Part shown: positions 26,498 through 36,056 of the stretch, piece by piece
How the letters are laid out: every line of letters begins with the position of its first letter
Numbering within the stretch: the first letter of the stretch is position 1
NCBI RefSeq assembly: GCF_014699035.1
Contig: NZ_JACXAA010000001.1
Location: forward strand, 806,001 to 870,000
DNA length: 64,000 bases
Source: Spirosoma validum
Lineage (GTDB): Bacteria > Bacteroidota > Bacteroidia > Cytophagales > Spirosomataceae
Reading direction: 5' to 3'
Notes under the pieces: model-generated
What the model saw: the letters and a program-made list of their open reading frames with translations, nothing else
Told to the model about the DNA's origin: nothing
Databases searched by the model: none
Translations under genes and position numbers: made by a program

Positions 26498-27220
26498 GTG
26501 ACTCGCTTATCTGTCAATATCAATAAAATCGCTACGATACGTAATGCCCGTGGCGGCAACAATCCAGATCTGGTAAAAGTAGCGCTCGACTGTGAACGCT
26601 TCGGCGCACAGGGTATTACGGTTCACCCCCGTCCCGATGAGCGCCATATTCGGTATCAGGACGTACTGGATTTGAAAGAAGTGGTTACGACTGAATTTAA
26701 TATTGAAGGGAATCCCGACGAACGGTTTATTGAGTTGGTCAAGCGCGTCAAACCGGATCAGGTTACCCTTGTACCGGACGCGCCCGACGCCATTACGTCC
26801 AATGCAGGTTGGGACACCATTCGCCACGCCGATCACCTTCGGCAACTCGTTGATACGTTTAAAGCCGACGGTATTCGCGTATCGATTTTTGTGGATGCGG
26901 ATGAACGCATGGTCGAAGGAGCCAAAGCTGTTGGTACAGACCGTGTTGAACTCTACACCGAACCGTATGCGGCCCATTACGCCGAAAATCGCGATGCCGC
27001 GATTGCACCCTTTGTACGAGCCGCGCAACGAGCGAACGAGTTGGGCATTGAACTAAATGCAGGACACGATCTGAGCCTGGAAAACCTGCGCTTTTTTGAT
27101 GAGCAAATTCCTGGTTTAAAGGAGGTCTCTATTGGCCATGCCCTTATCTGCGACGCGCTTTATTTTGGATTAGACAACACCATCCAAATGTACCTACGCT
27201 GCCTGGACAAGAATCAGTAG
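26498..27220 (+). CDS. pdxJ: Pyridoxine 5'-phosphate synthase
   Basis: The GTG at 26498 gives 240 residues. PdxJ condenses 1-deoxyxylulose 5-phosphate with 3-amino-2-oxopropyl phosphate in the DXP-dependent pathway to vitamin B6. The signature runs from [17 protein letters not shown] through [18 protein letters not shown], and the phosphate loop GHDLSLENL with the [13 protein letters not shown] end are present. The start has no nearby ATG alternative, so GTG is assigned. pdxA is not in the window. The gene is monocistronic; its 3' end faces the second Uma2 gene. Confidence 0.96.
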   Translation: MTRLSVNINKIATIRNARGGNNPDLVKVALDCERFGAQGITVHPRPDERHIRYQDVLDLKEVVTTEFNIEGNPDERFIELVKRVKPDQVTLVPDAPDAITSNAGWDTIRHADHLRQLVDTFKADGIRVSIFVDADERMVEGAKAVGTDRVELYTEPYAAHYAENRDAAIAPFVRAAQRANELGIELNAGHDLSLENLRFFDEQIPGLKEVSIGHALICDALYFGLDNTIQMYLRCLDKNQ

Positions 27221-27236
27221 CATATTAAGCGGGTTG

Positions 27237-27282
27237 GCCTGATGTTGCTAAATAATACTATCCTATCCTAATAAAATCAGGC
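27237..27282. terminator. Weak candidate terminator between pdxJ and Uma2
   Basis: GCCTGAT at 27237-27243 pairs with ATCAGGC at 27276-27282 across a 32-base loop. It is the only inverted repeat seen in this convergent gap. Confidence 0.3.
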
Positions 27283-27325
27283 TAATCATTTCAATCAACA
27301 AATCCTATTGGATCGCTGGAGCGGT

Positions 27326-27967
27326 TCAGCCGGCCAGTGGTGTTTTGCGATAGATGGAACGTAGCGTTAATGCTAAATCCCCTAATCGAACCGTATCATC
27401 AGGCGAATTATAATCCGTAGTAAGCCATTGATTAGGTTCTGTTGTTCGGGCGACAACGGAAACAGCCATTTTTGACTGGTCAACAAAAAGCACGTACTGT
27501 AATGAAGAAATGGTTTTATAGCAATCCAGTTTGCCAGCTTTATCAAAGTTCTTAGTTGATTTTGACAACACTTCAACAATCACCTCTGGGTTTTTATAGC
27601 TAACTGTCGATAAGCGACCACTTGGTAATTTTAGATAATCGGGTGAGCCTTTTAACACAGACAAATCAGCATTAAATTCCGACTGGCAATCTGGAACAAA
27701 GATTTTTACATTACTGGCTAAGACTGTATAATCGTCCAAATTGTCATAGTAAATACTCAATAATGCGATTAATCTTGATACTAAACCTTCGTGCAGTAAG
27801 CTTGCCTGCCCTATCGAAATAATTTCTCCTTCGTAATAGTCAATGTTATAAGGAACCACTTCTGCCAGTTCCAGATACTCCTCCCATGTAGCCGAGACAC
27901 GAATGATGTCTGGCGCTTCATCACGTTCTTGAAGCGTTATTGGAATTTTGGGGGCAACTGCTTCCAT
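27326..27967 (-). CDS. Uma2 family (DUF820) putative endonuclease
   Basis: The 213-residue protein is the second Uma2 member in the window. It has SATWEEYLELAEVVPYNIDYYEGEIIS at the start, NVKIFVPDCQSEFNADLSVLKG in the core, and the NPEVIVEVLSKSTKNFDKAGK motif with the predicted acidic catalytic residues and the following lysine. It differs clearly from the copy at 8994-9617. The substrate and biological role of such proteins are not known; they are abundant in this phylum. It is monocistronic and convergent with pdxJ. Confidence 0.85.
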   Translation of the reverse strand: MEAVAPKIPITLQERDEAPDIIRVSATWEEYLELAEVVPYNIDYYEGEIISIGQASLLHEGLVSRLIALLSIYYDNLDDYTVLASNVKIFVPDCQSEFNADLSVLKGSPDYLKLPSGRLSTVSYKNPEVIVEVLSKSTKNFDKAGKLDCYKTISSLQYVLFVDQSKMAVSVVARTTEPNQWLTTDYNSPDDTVRLGDLALTLRSIYRKTPLAG

Positions 27968-27999
27968 TTTTCAGAGGAGATCTATTAACGTAAATATAC

Positions 28000-28581
28000 T
28001 TATTTTTTCTTTGAGGCACTCATCCGTCGGATCACCTCGCGCTTCTTAAATCCCAGATGCCAGACAGCAAATGGAGTTGTTTGTTTGCCAAAGCAAGCTT
28101 CGCAAATTGGGTTATCAGCCGGAATGGCCGCGTTGTAAACGAATGATGTATCGCTGGTTTTCTGGATGTTAGAAATTGTTGGCTGTTTCTGCTTCGTACT
28201 GTACAGATAGGCATCCAGTATTTCGCGCTCTTTCGGATTCAAGGCTTTATTGTGTATGTCAGCAGCACCCAGTAGGCGAATATCCAGGACGTAGCGTTCG
28301 GCGATGGCTTTGGTACGGGGCAAGTTTTGTAACTGACATAATTTACTACGTTCAGCCGGGTCGGTTGTTTTCTGGAGCTGAGTTGTTAACTCTTTTTGCA
28401 CGGTGGCGCTGACTTTTTCACCCAGGTTGTCGATTGTCTCAACTAAATCAGAATCTTTGATACGTTTAATTTTCGAATCGGCCATTTCTTCCTTCAGCTC
28501 GTTCGTATAGTGCACCCGCTCAGGATTACAGGCAAATAAAAGGCTGATTGACAGACTACATAGAAGCAAAGAACGTATCAT
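28000..28581 (-). CDS. Lipoprotein of unknown function with a C-terminal CxxC
   Basis: The ATG at 28581 (MIRSLLLCSLSISLLFACNPE) gives 193 residues with a lipobox LLFAC, so the mature protein is lipid-anchored. Longer starts at 28614 or 28728 would place the signal internally. A central helical part holds conserved-looking KELTTQLQKTTDPAERSKLC and NPKEREILDAYLYS. The end contains NPICEACFGKQT, a CxxC that may bind haem or a metal or form a disulfide. The layout resembles Tll0287/DUF3365-like sensor domains, but a CxxCH is absent, so this is only a suggestion. It is divergent from prfA. Confidence 0.7.
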   Translation of the reverse strand: MIRSLLLCSLSISLLFACNPERVHYTNELKEEMADSKIKRIKDSDLVETIDNLGEKVSATVQKELTTQLQKTTDPAERSKLCQLQNLPRTKAIAERYVLDIRLLGAADIHNKALNPKEREILDAYLYSTKQKQPTISNIQKTSDTSFVYNAAIPADNPICEACFGKQTTPFAVWHLGFKKREVIRRMSASKKK

Positions 28582-28613
28582 AAACAGGAACTTAATGCGG
28601 TTACGTTTCGTCA

Positions 28614-28625
28614 TTTGTATACAAA
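28614..28625. promoter_or_regulatory. 12-bp perfect palindrome upstream of the lipoprotein gene
   Basis: TTTGTATACAAA is a perfect palindrome 33 bp upstream of the lipoprotein ATG, in the gap shared with prfA. It may be an operator; its TTTG ends could also be promoter elements. Confidence 0.35.
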
Positions 28626-28792
28626 AACGTTCCCACGAGCCGCTTGGTTGCACCTTGCAATAATAACGCCTAACTCTCGGTAGGCCGAACCACGCGATTT
28701 TCGTAATTTTGTTTTTATAATCTGTCAAACCATTTTATTGTTCTCCGTCCCCTTGCTACGTGTTATGGCCGGAATGACAAATCCCTAACTAT

Positions 28793-29866
28793 ATGCTTGA
28801 CCAGTTAGAAGCCATTCGTGAACGCTTCAACGAAGTATCTCAGCAAATTGTGCAGCCTGAGGCCGTTTCGGACCAGAAGCGGTTCATGAAGTTGAGCAAA
28901 GAATATAAAGATTTAGAAAAGATTGTCGTGCAGTATCAGGCGTATACGCAACTGCTCGAAGAGATCGAAAATGCAAAGCAAATCATCGCGACCGAAAAAG
29001 ATGAAGATTTTCGGGAATTAGCGAAAGCTGAACTGGATGAACTGTTGCCGCGTCGGGAAACATTGGAAGAAGCGCTCAAAGAAATGCTGATGCCCAAAGA
29101 TCCGAACGATAGCAAAAACGTCATTCTCGAAATTCGGGGCGGCACCGGTGGCGACGAAGCGGCTATTTTTGCGGGCGATATTTTCCGGATGTACCAACGA
29201 TTCTGCGAGAAAATGGGTTGGCGTATGTCGCTTGTCGATTTCACCGAAGGCACATCGGGCGGTTATAAGGAAATTGTCACCGAGATTGAAGGGGAAGATG
29301 TGTATGGCAAGCTCAAGTTCGAGTCGGGTGTACACCGTGTACAGCGCGTACCGGCCACCGAAACACAGGGGCGGATTCATACATCAGCTGCCAGTGTAGC
29401 CGTTCTGCCTGAAGCCGAAGAAGTAGACGTTGAAATCAACATGAACGACATTCGCAAGGATACGTTCTGTTCGTCGGGAGCGGGTGGTCAGTCGGTTAAC
29501 ACGACGTATTCGGCGGTTCGGCTTACGCACATTCCGACGGGCTTGGTCGTACAGTGTCAGGACGAACGCTCACAGCTGAAAAACTTCGACAAGGCGCTGA
29601 CCGTGCTACGTTCCCGGTTGTATGAAATTGAGTTGCAGAAGCACAACGATGCCATTGCTTCGCAACGCAAAACGATGGTTGGTAGTGGCGACCGTTCCGA
29701 CAAAATCCGGACCTACAACTATCCGCAAAGCCGCGTAACTGACCACCGCATTGGCCTAACAGTTTATAATCTTCCGGCCGTTATGGATGGCGACATTGGC
29801 GACTTTATCGAACAGCTGCGCATCGCTGAAAACGCCGAGCGTCTGAAAGAAGGCGCAGCAGCTTAG
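28793..29866 (+). CDS. prfA: Peptide chain release factor 1
   Basis: The 357-residue protein catalyses peptide release at UAA and UAG. It is RF1 and not RF2, because it carries the anticodon-like PAT motif in HRVQRVPATETQGRIHTS. The GGQ loop is SSGAGGQSVNTTYSAVRLTH; the residues after GGQ are the form usual in Bacteroidetes. An N-terminal helical domain (about 1-100) and the C-terminal QRKTMVGSGDRSDKIRTYN and PQSRVTDHRIG complete the family pattern. No release-factor frameshift is expected in prfA and none is seen. A strong terminator follows. Confidence 0.97.
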   Translation: MLDQLEAIRERFNEVSQQIVQPEAVSDQKRFMKLSKEYKDLEKIVVQYQAYTQLLEEIENAKQIIATEKDEDFRELAKAELDELLPRRETLEEALKEMLMPKDPNDSKNVILEIRGGTGGDEAAIFAGDIFRMYQRFCEKMGWRMSLVDFTEGTSGGYKEIVTEIEGEDVYGKLKFESGVHRVQRVPATETQGRIHTSAASVAVLPEAEEVDVEINMNDIRKDTFCSSGAGGQSVNTTYSAVRLTHIPTGLVVQCQDERSQLKNFDKALTVLRSRLYEIELQKHNDAIASQRKTMVGSGDRSDKIRTYNYPQSRVTDHRIGLTVYNLPAVMDGDIGDFIEQLRIAENAERLKEGAAA

Positions 29867-29877
29867 GCTTATAATGT

Positions 29878-29939
29878 AAAAAACAGCGTGTATAGTGAAG
29901 AGTGGATTTATATCTGTTCTTCACTATACACGCTGTTTT
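29878..29939. terminator. Bidirectional terminator after prfA
   Basis: The 23-base arms at 29878-29900 and 29917-29939 are perfect complements, with A-run and T-run ends on both strands. It serves prfA and the convergent SMP-30 gene. Confidence 0.9.
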
Positions 29940-29949
29940 TTGCTCCTTT

Positions 29950-30873
29950 TTATTCCACTCCCTTCACCCGCATCGGCAATGTGTAAACAGATTCCGTAGC
30001 GGTAATGAATAACGTAGTGCGGTCTTTTCCGCCGAAGCAAACGTTGCCAACCCAACGAGACGGTACGGGAATATTGCCCATTTTTTTACCAGTTGGGTCA
30101 TAGACAGTCACGCCCTTGCCCGATATGTAGAGATTTCCCTGACTATCCAGTGTCATCCCATCCGATCCCTGCGAAACAAAAAGCTGGCGATTGGTTAACG
30201 TACCGTCTGGATTGATCTGGTATTTATACGTTTTGCTATCCCGAATGTCCGCAACGTATAACGTTTTCCCATCGGGTGTACCCACAATACCGTTAGGCTG
30301 TTTCAAATCGTCATCAACGATTACCGCTTCTTTCTTTCCTTTTGGTAGGTAATACACTTTCTGTCCGTCGATATCCGGCTTTTTTCGCTCCCAGTAGTCG
30401 CGCTGGTAATAAGGATCTGTCATATAAATACCACCTTTGGGGTCAATCCACAAATCGTTAGGGCCGTTCATGCGTTGCCCTTTAAAATCGGTGAGCAGCA
30501 CCGTAACTTTTTTGTCTGGACTAATCGACCACAGTTCGTCTTTTTCATCCGCGCAGGAAATTAGGTTGCCTTTCTTGTCGAAATACAAGCCATTCGAACG
30601 GCCCGCTTTATCCATATAGAGCGACAACTTGCCATACGTGTCGTACTTCCAGATTTTATCGTTTGGCTGATCGGTGAAGTAGATATCCCCCTTTTTGTTC
30701 ACGGCCGGACCTTCCGTAAACGTAAACTGCTTCGAGATTTGCTGCAACGTAGCACCCGGCGCTACAACGGACACTGAATCGCTGATACCGGCCGAATTTG
30801 ACTGACCAAATCCATTGGTTGTTATTGCCAGTACAGCCGTTAAGGCAAGGATGGAACTTTGAAAATTATTCAT
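29950..30873 (-). CDS. SMP-30/gluconolactonase family secreted protein
   Basis: The ATG at 30873 (MNNFQSSILALTAVLAITTNGFG) gives 307 residues with a signal peptide. The six-bladed propeller typical of SMP-30/lactonases is visible: FTEGPAVNKKGDIYFTDQP, GRSNGLYFDKKGNLISCAD, MNGPNDLWIDPKGGIYMTDP, QPNGIVGTPDGKTLYVAD and SDGMTLDSQGNLYISG. The conserved acidic and Asn metal ligands (E in TEGP, N in GPND, D in DGM) are present. It probably hydrolyses a sugar lactone, which would fit the sugar dehydrogenase-like fusion encoded by the upstream gene; the two are 61 bp apart on one strand. Confidence 0.9.
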   Translation of the reverse strand: MNNFQSSILALTAVLAITTNGFGQSNSAGISDSVSVVAPGATLQQISKQFTFTEGPAVNKKGDIYFTDQPNDKIWKYDTYGKLSLYMDKAGRSNGLYFDKKGNLISCADEKDELWSISPDKKVTVLLTDFKGQRMNGPNDLWIDPKGGIYMTDPYYQRDYWERKKPDIDGQKVYYLPKGKKEAVIVDDDLKQPNGIVGTPDGKTLYVADIRDSKTYKYQINPDGTLTNRQLFVSQGSDGMTLDSQGNLYISGKGVTVYDPTGKKMGNIPVPSRWVGNVCFGGKDRTTLFITATESVYTLPMRVKGVE

Positions 30874-30934
30874 TGATAATGGAGAAATAAGTTGACTAGC
30901 AAATGGAAACGATGGTTTGTCGATCATTCCTGTT

Positions 30935-33900
30935 TTACTCGTCAAATTGAATGCTGGTTAATTTGAGAATTCGATCATTTGGTTTTGTTCGTTTGATAGC
31001 AAAGAAATAAACGTCGTGTTTACCTGAAATGGGCTTATCAACCTTCCCGGTTATGGTTTTTAGTTTATCAAACGAATCGGTTGGTCCATAGGCCGTTGTG
31101 CTAATAATTGGTCCCGCCTGCGAGTCGATGCGCACTTCTATTTCACCCGATTGATCGCCTGATCCATATTCGTACGTAAACTGTTTAATCCCAGTTAAAT
31201 CGATATTTTTCAGAAATATATACGACTTGTGAGCACCCGGGGAGAGATTATCCTTAAACCGCGCGAACCCAACATGGGCATCAGCATAAACGGCCATAAC
31301 TTTGGCGTTACGTAACGTAACGACATCAGTACCTGTAAGCGGCCCAATCACTTTGCCACCTTTGTCCGTATACGATGCCACCATTGTATACTGGCCGCGT
31401 AAATCATTTTTCGGATGGTCCTTTAGTGACAGACTACTTTGGTTAGGCAGCGTAACTAGATCACGCTGTTTATCGGTCAGTGAGAAAATATACTGAACCA
31501 TCTCCTGAGCATCCGATGAACTCAGTTGCGGATGTGCGCTCATTACGTGCTCTTTCCCCCAATTGCCACCGCCCCCATTGATAATCTTTGTTGCCAATTG
31601 CTCCACTGATCCCGTCTGACTCTTGTACTTCTGCGCAACAGCTATGAATGATGGTCCTACCGAAACCTTATCGACAGTATGACAGGCTTTACAATCGCTG
31701 CTCGCCATTAGCGTTTTCCCGAGCGAATTGGTTTCGATCACAGACAGCGTCGGTACCTTTGTCGACGTATTCTCCAGCGTACTTGGCTGAGGATTATAGG
31801 CATACATAACTTTAATCCGTTTTGGGTCAATCGCTACGTCTTCCTTGTCCTTAACTTTGACAGCGTAAGTGAATGGCTTGTCTTTCCAGAAAAAAGATTT
31901 ATTTCCAGTACTTGTAATCACTACGTTCGGTTTCGTATTCCCAACTTTAACTAGTAACGTATCACTGCCCATCATACCGGCCCGATCCGTCACTTTCAGA
32001 ATAGCTTTGTACGTACCCGGTTTTGTGTAGGTATACGTAGCGTTGGGCGTTGTGGCGCCAACGTTTTTTCCATCGAACAACCATTGATACGTAATCTGGT
32101 CGTCATCGTCAAGGTCTTTCGTTCCCTGACTGGCGAACGTAACACGTAACGGAGATTGACCATCTGCTTCGCGTAAAATTGGGAGTTTCCGACGTTCAGA
32201 CGTCAAAAAAACGGATTTATCAACCTGAGCCTGTGCGGCTGAATCCACAATGCTTGCCTGGACAATGGGAGCTCGATTACCCGTATTGTATTCAATTTTC
32301 ACCAGACGAGCGTCTTCATTATCAGCGCCATAAACGGAACCGTATTCGAGCATGTACATAACGCCATCTGGTCCAAACGCCAGATCAATCGGTCGCCGGA
32401 AATCACCATTTCCGGCCATGAACGGCTCACTACGCACGTAATTCTCCTTTTCGTCGAAACGTAACGCCATAACCCAGTTTCGCATCCAGTCGAAGACGAA
32501 CAAAGAACCATCGTAGTAATCAGGAAATTTGTTTGGTGACGTAGCATTTTTGTTGAATGTGTAAAATTCACCCGCCATTGCGCTACGTCCGCCCAGACCT
32601 AGTTCAGGAAATTCATCTGAAGCTGCGTACGGATACCAGATCATAGCAGGTGTAGCCGGTGGCAACTGGTTCAGGCCCGTATTATTCGGTGAACTGTTAA
32701 CCGGTGCAGCCGGATCGAATTTAGGGCCAGCGGTTTTAGTCGCAAAATCCCATTTCGGATACGCGTAATTATTCCCTACGAAATAAGGCCAGCCAAAATT
32801 ACCGGCCTTCTTCGCCTGGTTAAACTCGTCATAACCCCGTGGTCCCTGAACGCTTTCTTTCCCGGCATCGGGTCCAATTTCGCCCCAATACACAACCGAT
32901 GTTTTCGGATTAACCGCGATACGGTACGGATTTCGGCACCCCATTACGTAGATTTCGGGACGCGCTTTAGCGCGGTCCGACGGGTCGGTTCCTTTCGGAA
33001 ACAGATTTCCATCAGGGATGGTGTAATTTCCGTCTGCCTCGGGATGGATACGTAGCACTTTCCCTTTCAAATCGTTGGTATTGGCCGCTGACCGCTGCGC
33101 ATCCAGGCTGTAATATTCTTTTCCAGGTCGCTCATCAATTGGCGCATAACCATCTGACGGGAACGGGCTGGAACCATCGCCGGTAGACAAGTACAGGTTC
33201 TCATCTTTATCCCAGGCTAGCGAACCGCCATGATGTGAACCACTGTTTTTCTGAACCGGCACTTTCAGTAGGATTTTCTCGGATGCTACGTCCAGTACGT
33301 TCTCGGGGCTTACTTTAAAACGTGACAACTGAAAACCCAGTGTCTCTTCGGTTAATCCACCGGGAGCGTAGTAGAGATAAATGTACTGATTCTGAGAAAA
33401 ATGCGGATCAAGCGTTATGCCAATCAAGCCCGTGCCGCCCATGATCGTAACCGGGAATTTGTGTATCAGCGCATGCTTGTTCGTATGCGTGTCATATACG
33501 GACAAATTGCCTGACATTTCCGTAAAAAACACCCGTCCGTCAGGCGCTACGGCTACCTCCATTGGCGCATTCAGGTCGTTAACCAGGACCGTTTTTACGA
33601 ACCGGTTCTGCTCCGGCGTTACTTTTGAATAAGATTTGCGATAGTCCAATGGTTTATTGTTACCTATAGCGTACTTAATTCCTTCCAAAATGTGCGACAG
33701 AAAAAGCGGTTCGCTAAAACTCTCGTCGGTATGGCCGCCACCTGTGTAAAAAGCCCGTCCACCGTCGAACTCGTGGTACCAGCTAATGTGGTGATTAGCG
33801 CCATTCGTGCCCCCATCGTACGAGCTTTCGTCCAGATCAGCCAGGACTTTAATGCCCGAGTAAAACGATCGATAGTTGTACCATTCGTCGATACGTTCCC

Positions 33901-34405
33901 AGCGGTCAGGCAGCATCTTCGTAGCTTGGAACGATTTATCCGTTACGTCAACTGTGGCTTTGCGCACGTTCGGATTGTGCGGGTGGCTGGAGAAATGAGC
34001 GCCCATCAGTTTGGCGTACCAGGGCCAGTCGTACTCAGTATCAGCGGCAGCGTGGATACCAACATAACCACCCCCAGCCTGAATGTAGCGCTCAAAGGCA
34101 GCTTGCTGCTCCCCGTTCAGTACGTTTCCGGTAGTGCTGTTGAAGATAACTGCCGCGTACTTTTTCAGATTATCGTCGGTAAACAAAGCCGCATTCTTCG
34201 TTGTATCGACCTGAAAGCCGTTCTCCTGACCCAGCTTTTGGAAGGCTGCAATCCCAAACGGAATGGACGTATGTTTCCAGCCTTTTGTTTTTGAAAATAT
34301 TAGGACACGGGGCGTATCTGCTGACTTTTTGATGGTCATTCCTGTATAAAGAAATAACGTAAAGCCAAGCAGGCTAAGGGTACAAAATTTACCGATAAAA
34401 GACAT
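30935..34405 (-). CDS. ThuA / PQQ-type sugar dehydrogenase / PKD / cytochrome c fusion protein
   Basis: This 1156-residue secreted protein (N-terminal signal in LLGFTLFLYTG) joins several modules. A ThuA trehalose-utilisation domain (about 32-245: RVLIFSKTKGWKHTSI, GGGYVGIHAAADTEYDW) is followed by a glucose/sorbosone dehydrogenase propeller (about 275-720: VNDLNAPMEVAVAPDG, GCRNPYRIAVNPKT). Then come a PKD-like domain (about 765-835), a monohaem cytochrome c (about 905-990, motif CKACH in SSDCKACHTVDK) and a CBM6-like end (about 1020-1156). The design implies periplasmic sugar oxidation with built-in electron transfer. The SMP-30 gene follows on the same strand and may process the lactone product. 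The composition is known in Bacteroidetes; the substrate is not. Confidence 0.9.
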   Translation of the reverse strand: MSFIGKFCTLSLLGFTLFLYTGMTIKKSADTPRVLIFSKTKGWKHTSIPFGIAAFQKLGQENGFQVDTTKNAALFTDDNLKKYAAVIFNSTTGNVLNGEQQAAFERYIQAGGGYVGIHAAADTEYDWPWYAKLMGAHFSSHPHNPNVRKATVDVTDKSFQATKMLPDRWERIDEWYNYRSFYSGIKVLADLDESSYDGGTNGANHHISWYHEFDGGRAFYTGGGHTDESFSEPLFLSHILEGIKYAIGNNKPLDYRKSYSKVTPEQNRFVKTVLVNDLNAPMEVAVAPDGRVFFTEMSGNLSVYDTHTNKHALIHKFPVTIMGGTGLIGITLDPHFSQNQYIYLYYAPGGLTEETLGFQLSRFKVSPENVLDVASEKILLKVPVQKNSGSHHGGSLAWDKDENLYLSTGDGSSPFPSDGYAPIDERPGKEYYSLDAQRSAANTNDLKGKVLRIHPEADGNYTIPDGNLFPKGTDPSDRAKARPEIYVMGCRNPYRIAVNPKTSVVYWGEIGPDAGKESVQGPRGYDEFNQAKKAGNFGWPYFVGNNYAYPKWDFATKTAGPKFDPAAPVNSSPNNTGLNQLPPATPAMIWYPYAASDEFPELGLGGRSAMAGEFYTFNKNATSPNKFPDYYDGSLFVFDWMRNWVMALRFDEKENYVRSEPFMAGNGDFRRPIDLAFGPDGVMYMLEYGSVYGADNEDARLVKIEYNTGNRAPIVQASIVDSAAQAQVDKSVFLTSERRKLPILREADGQSPLRVTFASQGTKDLDDDDQITYQWLFDGKNVGATTPNATYTYTKPGTYKAILKVTDRAGMMGSDTLLVKVGNTKPNVVITSTGNKSFFWKDKPFTYAVKVKDKEDVAIDPKRIKVMYAYNPQPSTLENTSTKVPTLSVIETNSLGKTLMASSDCKACHTVDKVSVGPSFIAVAQKYKSQTGSVEQLATKIINGGGGNWGKEHVMSAHPQLSSSDAQEMVQYIFSLTDKQRDLVTLPNQSSLSLKDHPKNDLRGQYTMVASYTDKGGKVIGPLTGTDVVTLRNAKVMAVYADAHVGFARFKDNLSPGAHKSYIFLKNIDLTGIKQFTYEYGSGDQSGEIEVRIDSQAGPIISTTAYGPTDSFDKLKTITGKVDKPISGKHDVYFFAIKRTKPNDRILKLTSIQFDE

Positions 34406-34491
34406 GGTTCCGGAAAAGGCTGGGTACTACTTTTCTCTGAAAGTCTGCAAGTAAGATCTTATACCGGTTTTCCATCCAGGATTCATTTTTA

Positions 34492-35073
34492 CTACGTTTT
34501 TTCAGGTGTGAGCCATTTACCCACAGTTGGAGGAGTGTACGAATGCATCTGTTGTAATAAGTCTTCGATCGTATTGCTGATTAGCATCATATCCCGATTT
34601 ACCTGTTTAAGCAAACCATTGGCTACCATCGTATCTGCTAGCGTCAATAGCCCGTCGTAATAGCCATTAATATTCAATAGAGCGATGGGTTTTTTATGCA
34701 GACCCAGTTGACCCCAGGTCAGGACTTCAAAATATTCTTCCAACGTACCGTAGCCGCCGGGCAGTGTAATCACCCCATCTGACAGCTCGTGCATTTTTGT
34801 TTTGCGCTGATGCATTGACTCCACCAAAATCAGCTCTGTCAAGCCTTCGTGAGCAATTTCTTTCGTTTGAAGGAATGTAGGCAATACACCGACTACCTCT
34901 CCTTGCAGAGATAGCGCTCCATCAGCGACAGCGCCCATTAACCCTACTTTAGCCCCTCCATAGACTAGTCCAATATGACCCGTAGCTAACTGCTGGCCAA
35001 GTTGATAAGCTAATTCCATAAACGCAGGATCATTACCGGGACTAGAGCCACAAAAAACGGCAATTCTTTTCAT
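34492..35073 (-). CDS. LOG family protein (TIGR00730; cytokinin-type phosphoribohydrolase fold)
   Basis: The 193-residue protein shows the LOG/YgdH Rossmann signature: KRIAVFCGSSPGNDPAF at the start, LVYGGAKVGLMGAVADGAL, and the active-site loop LPGGYGTLEEYFEVLTWGQLG with the catalytic Glu. Such proteins remove ribose 5-phosphate from nucleoside monophosphates (LOG activity); some act in nucleotide salvage. The gene is upstream of the ThuA fusion on the same strand (86 bp apart) but there is no functional link. Confidence 0.93.
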   Translation of the reverse strand: MKRIAVFCGSSPGNDPAFMELAYQLGQQLATGHIGLVYGGAKVGLMGAVADGALSLQGEVVGVLPTFLQTKEIAHEGLTELILVESMHQRKTKMHELSDGVITLPGGYGTLEEYFEVLTWGQLGLHKKPIALLNINGYYDGLLTLADTMVANGLLKQVNRDMMLISNTIEDLLQQMHSYTPPTVGKWLTPEKT

Positions 35074-35156
35074 GAGATTTTAAATTTTACAAGTATATGA
35101 GTACCAATTAAGCAAAACAAAATAGTTCAATATCAGTATTTTATATTCGTCAAACG

Positions 35157-35187
35157 AAAAAAGCCCGACCATTTCTGACCGGGCTTT
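35157..35187 (-). terminator. Terminator of the sdhCAB operon
   Basis: AAAGCCCG (35160-35167) pairs with CGGGCTTT (35180-35187) around a short loop, with A and T runs outside. It lies 17 bp beyond the sdhB stop. Confidence 0.85.
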
Positions 35188-35203
35188 CATTAGTTACGTT
35201 ACC

Positions 35204-35962
35204 TTATCCCTGGATGTTATCAGAGCTCAGTTTAGCCCCTAAGTATTCACGGTTCAGACGAGCAATGTGATCGAGTGAAATTGATTTAGGACACTCAACA
35301 GAGCAGGCACCGGTAAAGGAACAGGCCCCAAACCCTTCAGAATCCATTTGCGCTACCATGCGTTCGGCCCGCTCTTTGTGCTCCGATTTACCCTGCGGCA
35401 AAATGGCCAGTTGGGAAACTTTAGCCGATACGAATAGCATAGCTGAAGCATTCTTACAAGCGGCAACACAAGCACCACAACCGATACAGGCCGCTGCGTC
35501 CATGGCTTCATCAGCAATCGTACGCGGAATCAGAATCTCATTAGCATCAACCGCTGACCCAGTATTAACCGATACGTAGCCACCTGCCTGAATAATTCGA
35601 TCAAAGGCCAAACGGTCTACTATTAAATCTTTGATAATCGGGAACGCGCGTGCTCGCCAGGGTTCAACCACAATCGTATCGCCGTCGTTGAACGAACGCA
35701 TGTGTAATTGGCACGTTGTTGCCCCCGTTTGCGGCCCGTGTGCCCGACCATTGATATACATCGAACACGTACCGCAGATCCCTTCGCGGCAGTCGTGGTC
35801 GAACGCGACAGGCTCTTCTCCTTTCCGGGTCAGCGAATCGTTCAATACGTCGAACATTTCCAGGAACGACATATCTTCCGATACGTTATCTAATTGATAT
35901 TCTACCAGCTTACCTGGCGTATTACTATTTTTCTGTCTCCAGACTTTCAGTGTAATTTTCAT
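35204..35962 (-). CDS. sdhB: Succinate dehydrogenase / fumarate reductase iron-sulfur subunit
   Basis: The 252-residue subunit carries electrons from SdhA flavin to the membrane haems or quinone. The [2Fe-2S] ligands lie in [16 protein letters not shown] with the fourth Cys in TTCQLH. The [4Fe-4S] set is [13 protein letters not shown], and the [3Fe-4S] set is in [15 protein letters not shown]. All eleven cysteines expected are visible. The gene is last in the order sdhC-sdhA-sdhB on the minus strand, with 94 bp between sdhA and sdhB. Confidence 0.97.
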   Translation of the reverse strand: MKITLKVWRQKNSNTPGKLVEYQLDNVSEDMSFLEMFDVLNDSLTRKGEEPVAFDHDCREGICGTCSMYINGRAHGPQTGATTCQLHMRSFNDGDTIVVEPWRARAFPIIKDLIVDRLAFDRIIQAGGYVSVNTGSAVDANEILIPRTIADEAMDAAACIGCGACVAACKNASAMLFVSAKVSQLAILPQGKSEHKERAERMVAQMDSEGFGACSFTGACSVECPKSISLDHIARLNREYLGAKLSSDNIQG

Positions 35963-36056
35963 CTTACAAAAGTTGTAAGGTTATAAAGCTGTAGAGTTGT
36001 AAAATTTATGGTCAATGTGCCACTACTTAACTTTACAACTATAGGCTCCAATAACT

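Noticed and set aside
26507..27028. 173-codon minus-strand frame inside pdxJ
   Set aside because: Antisense shadow of a strongly conserved gene.
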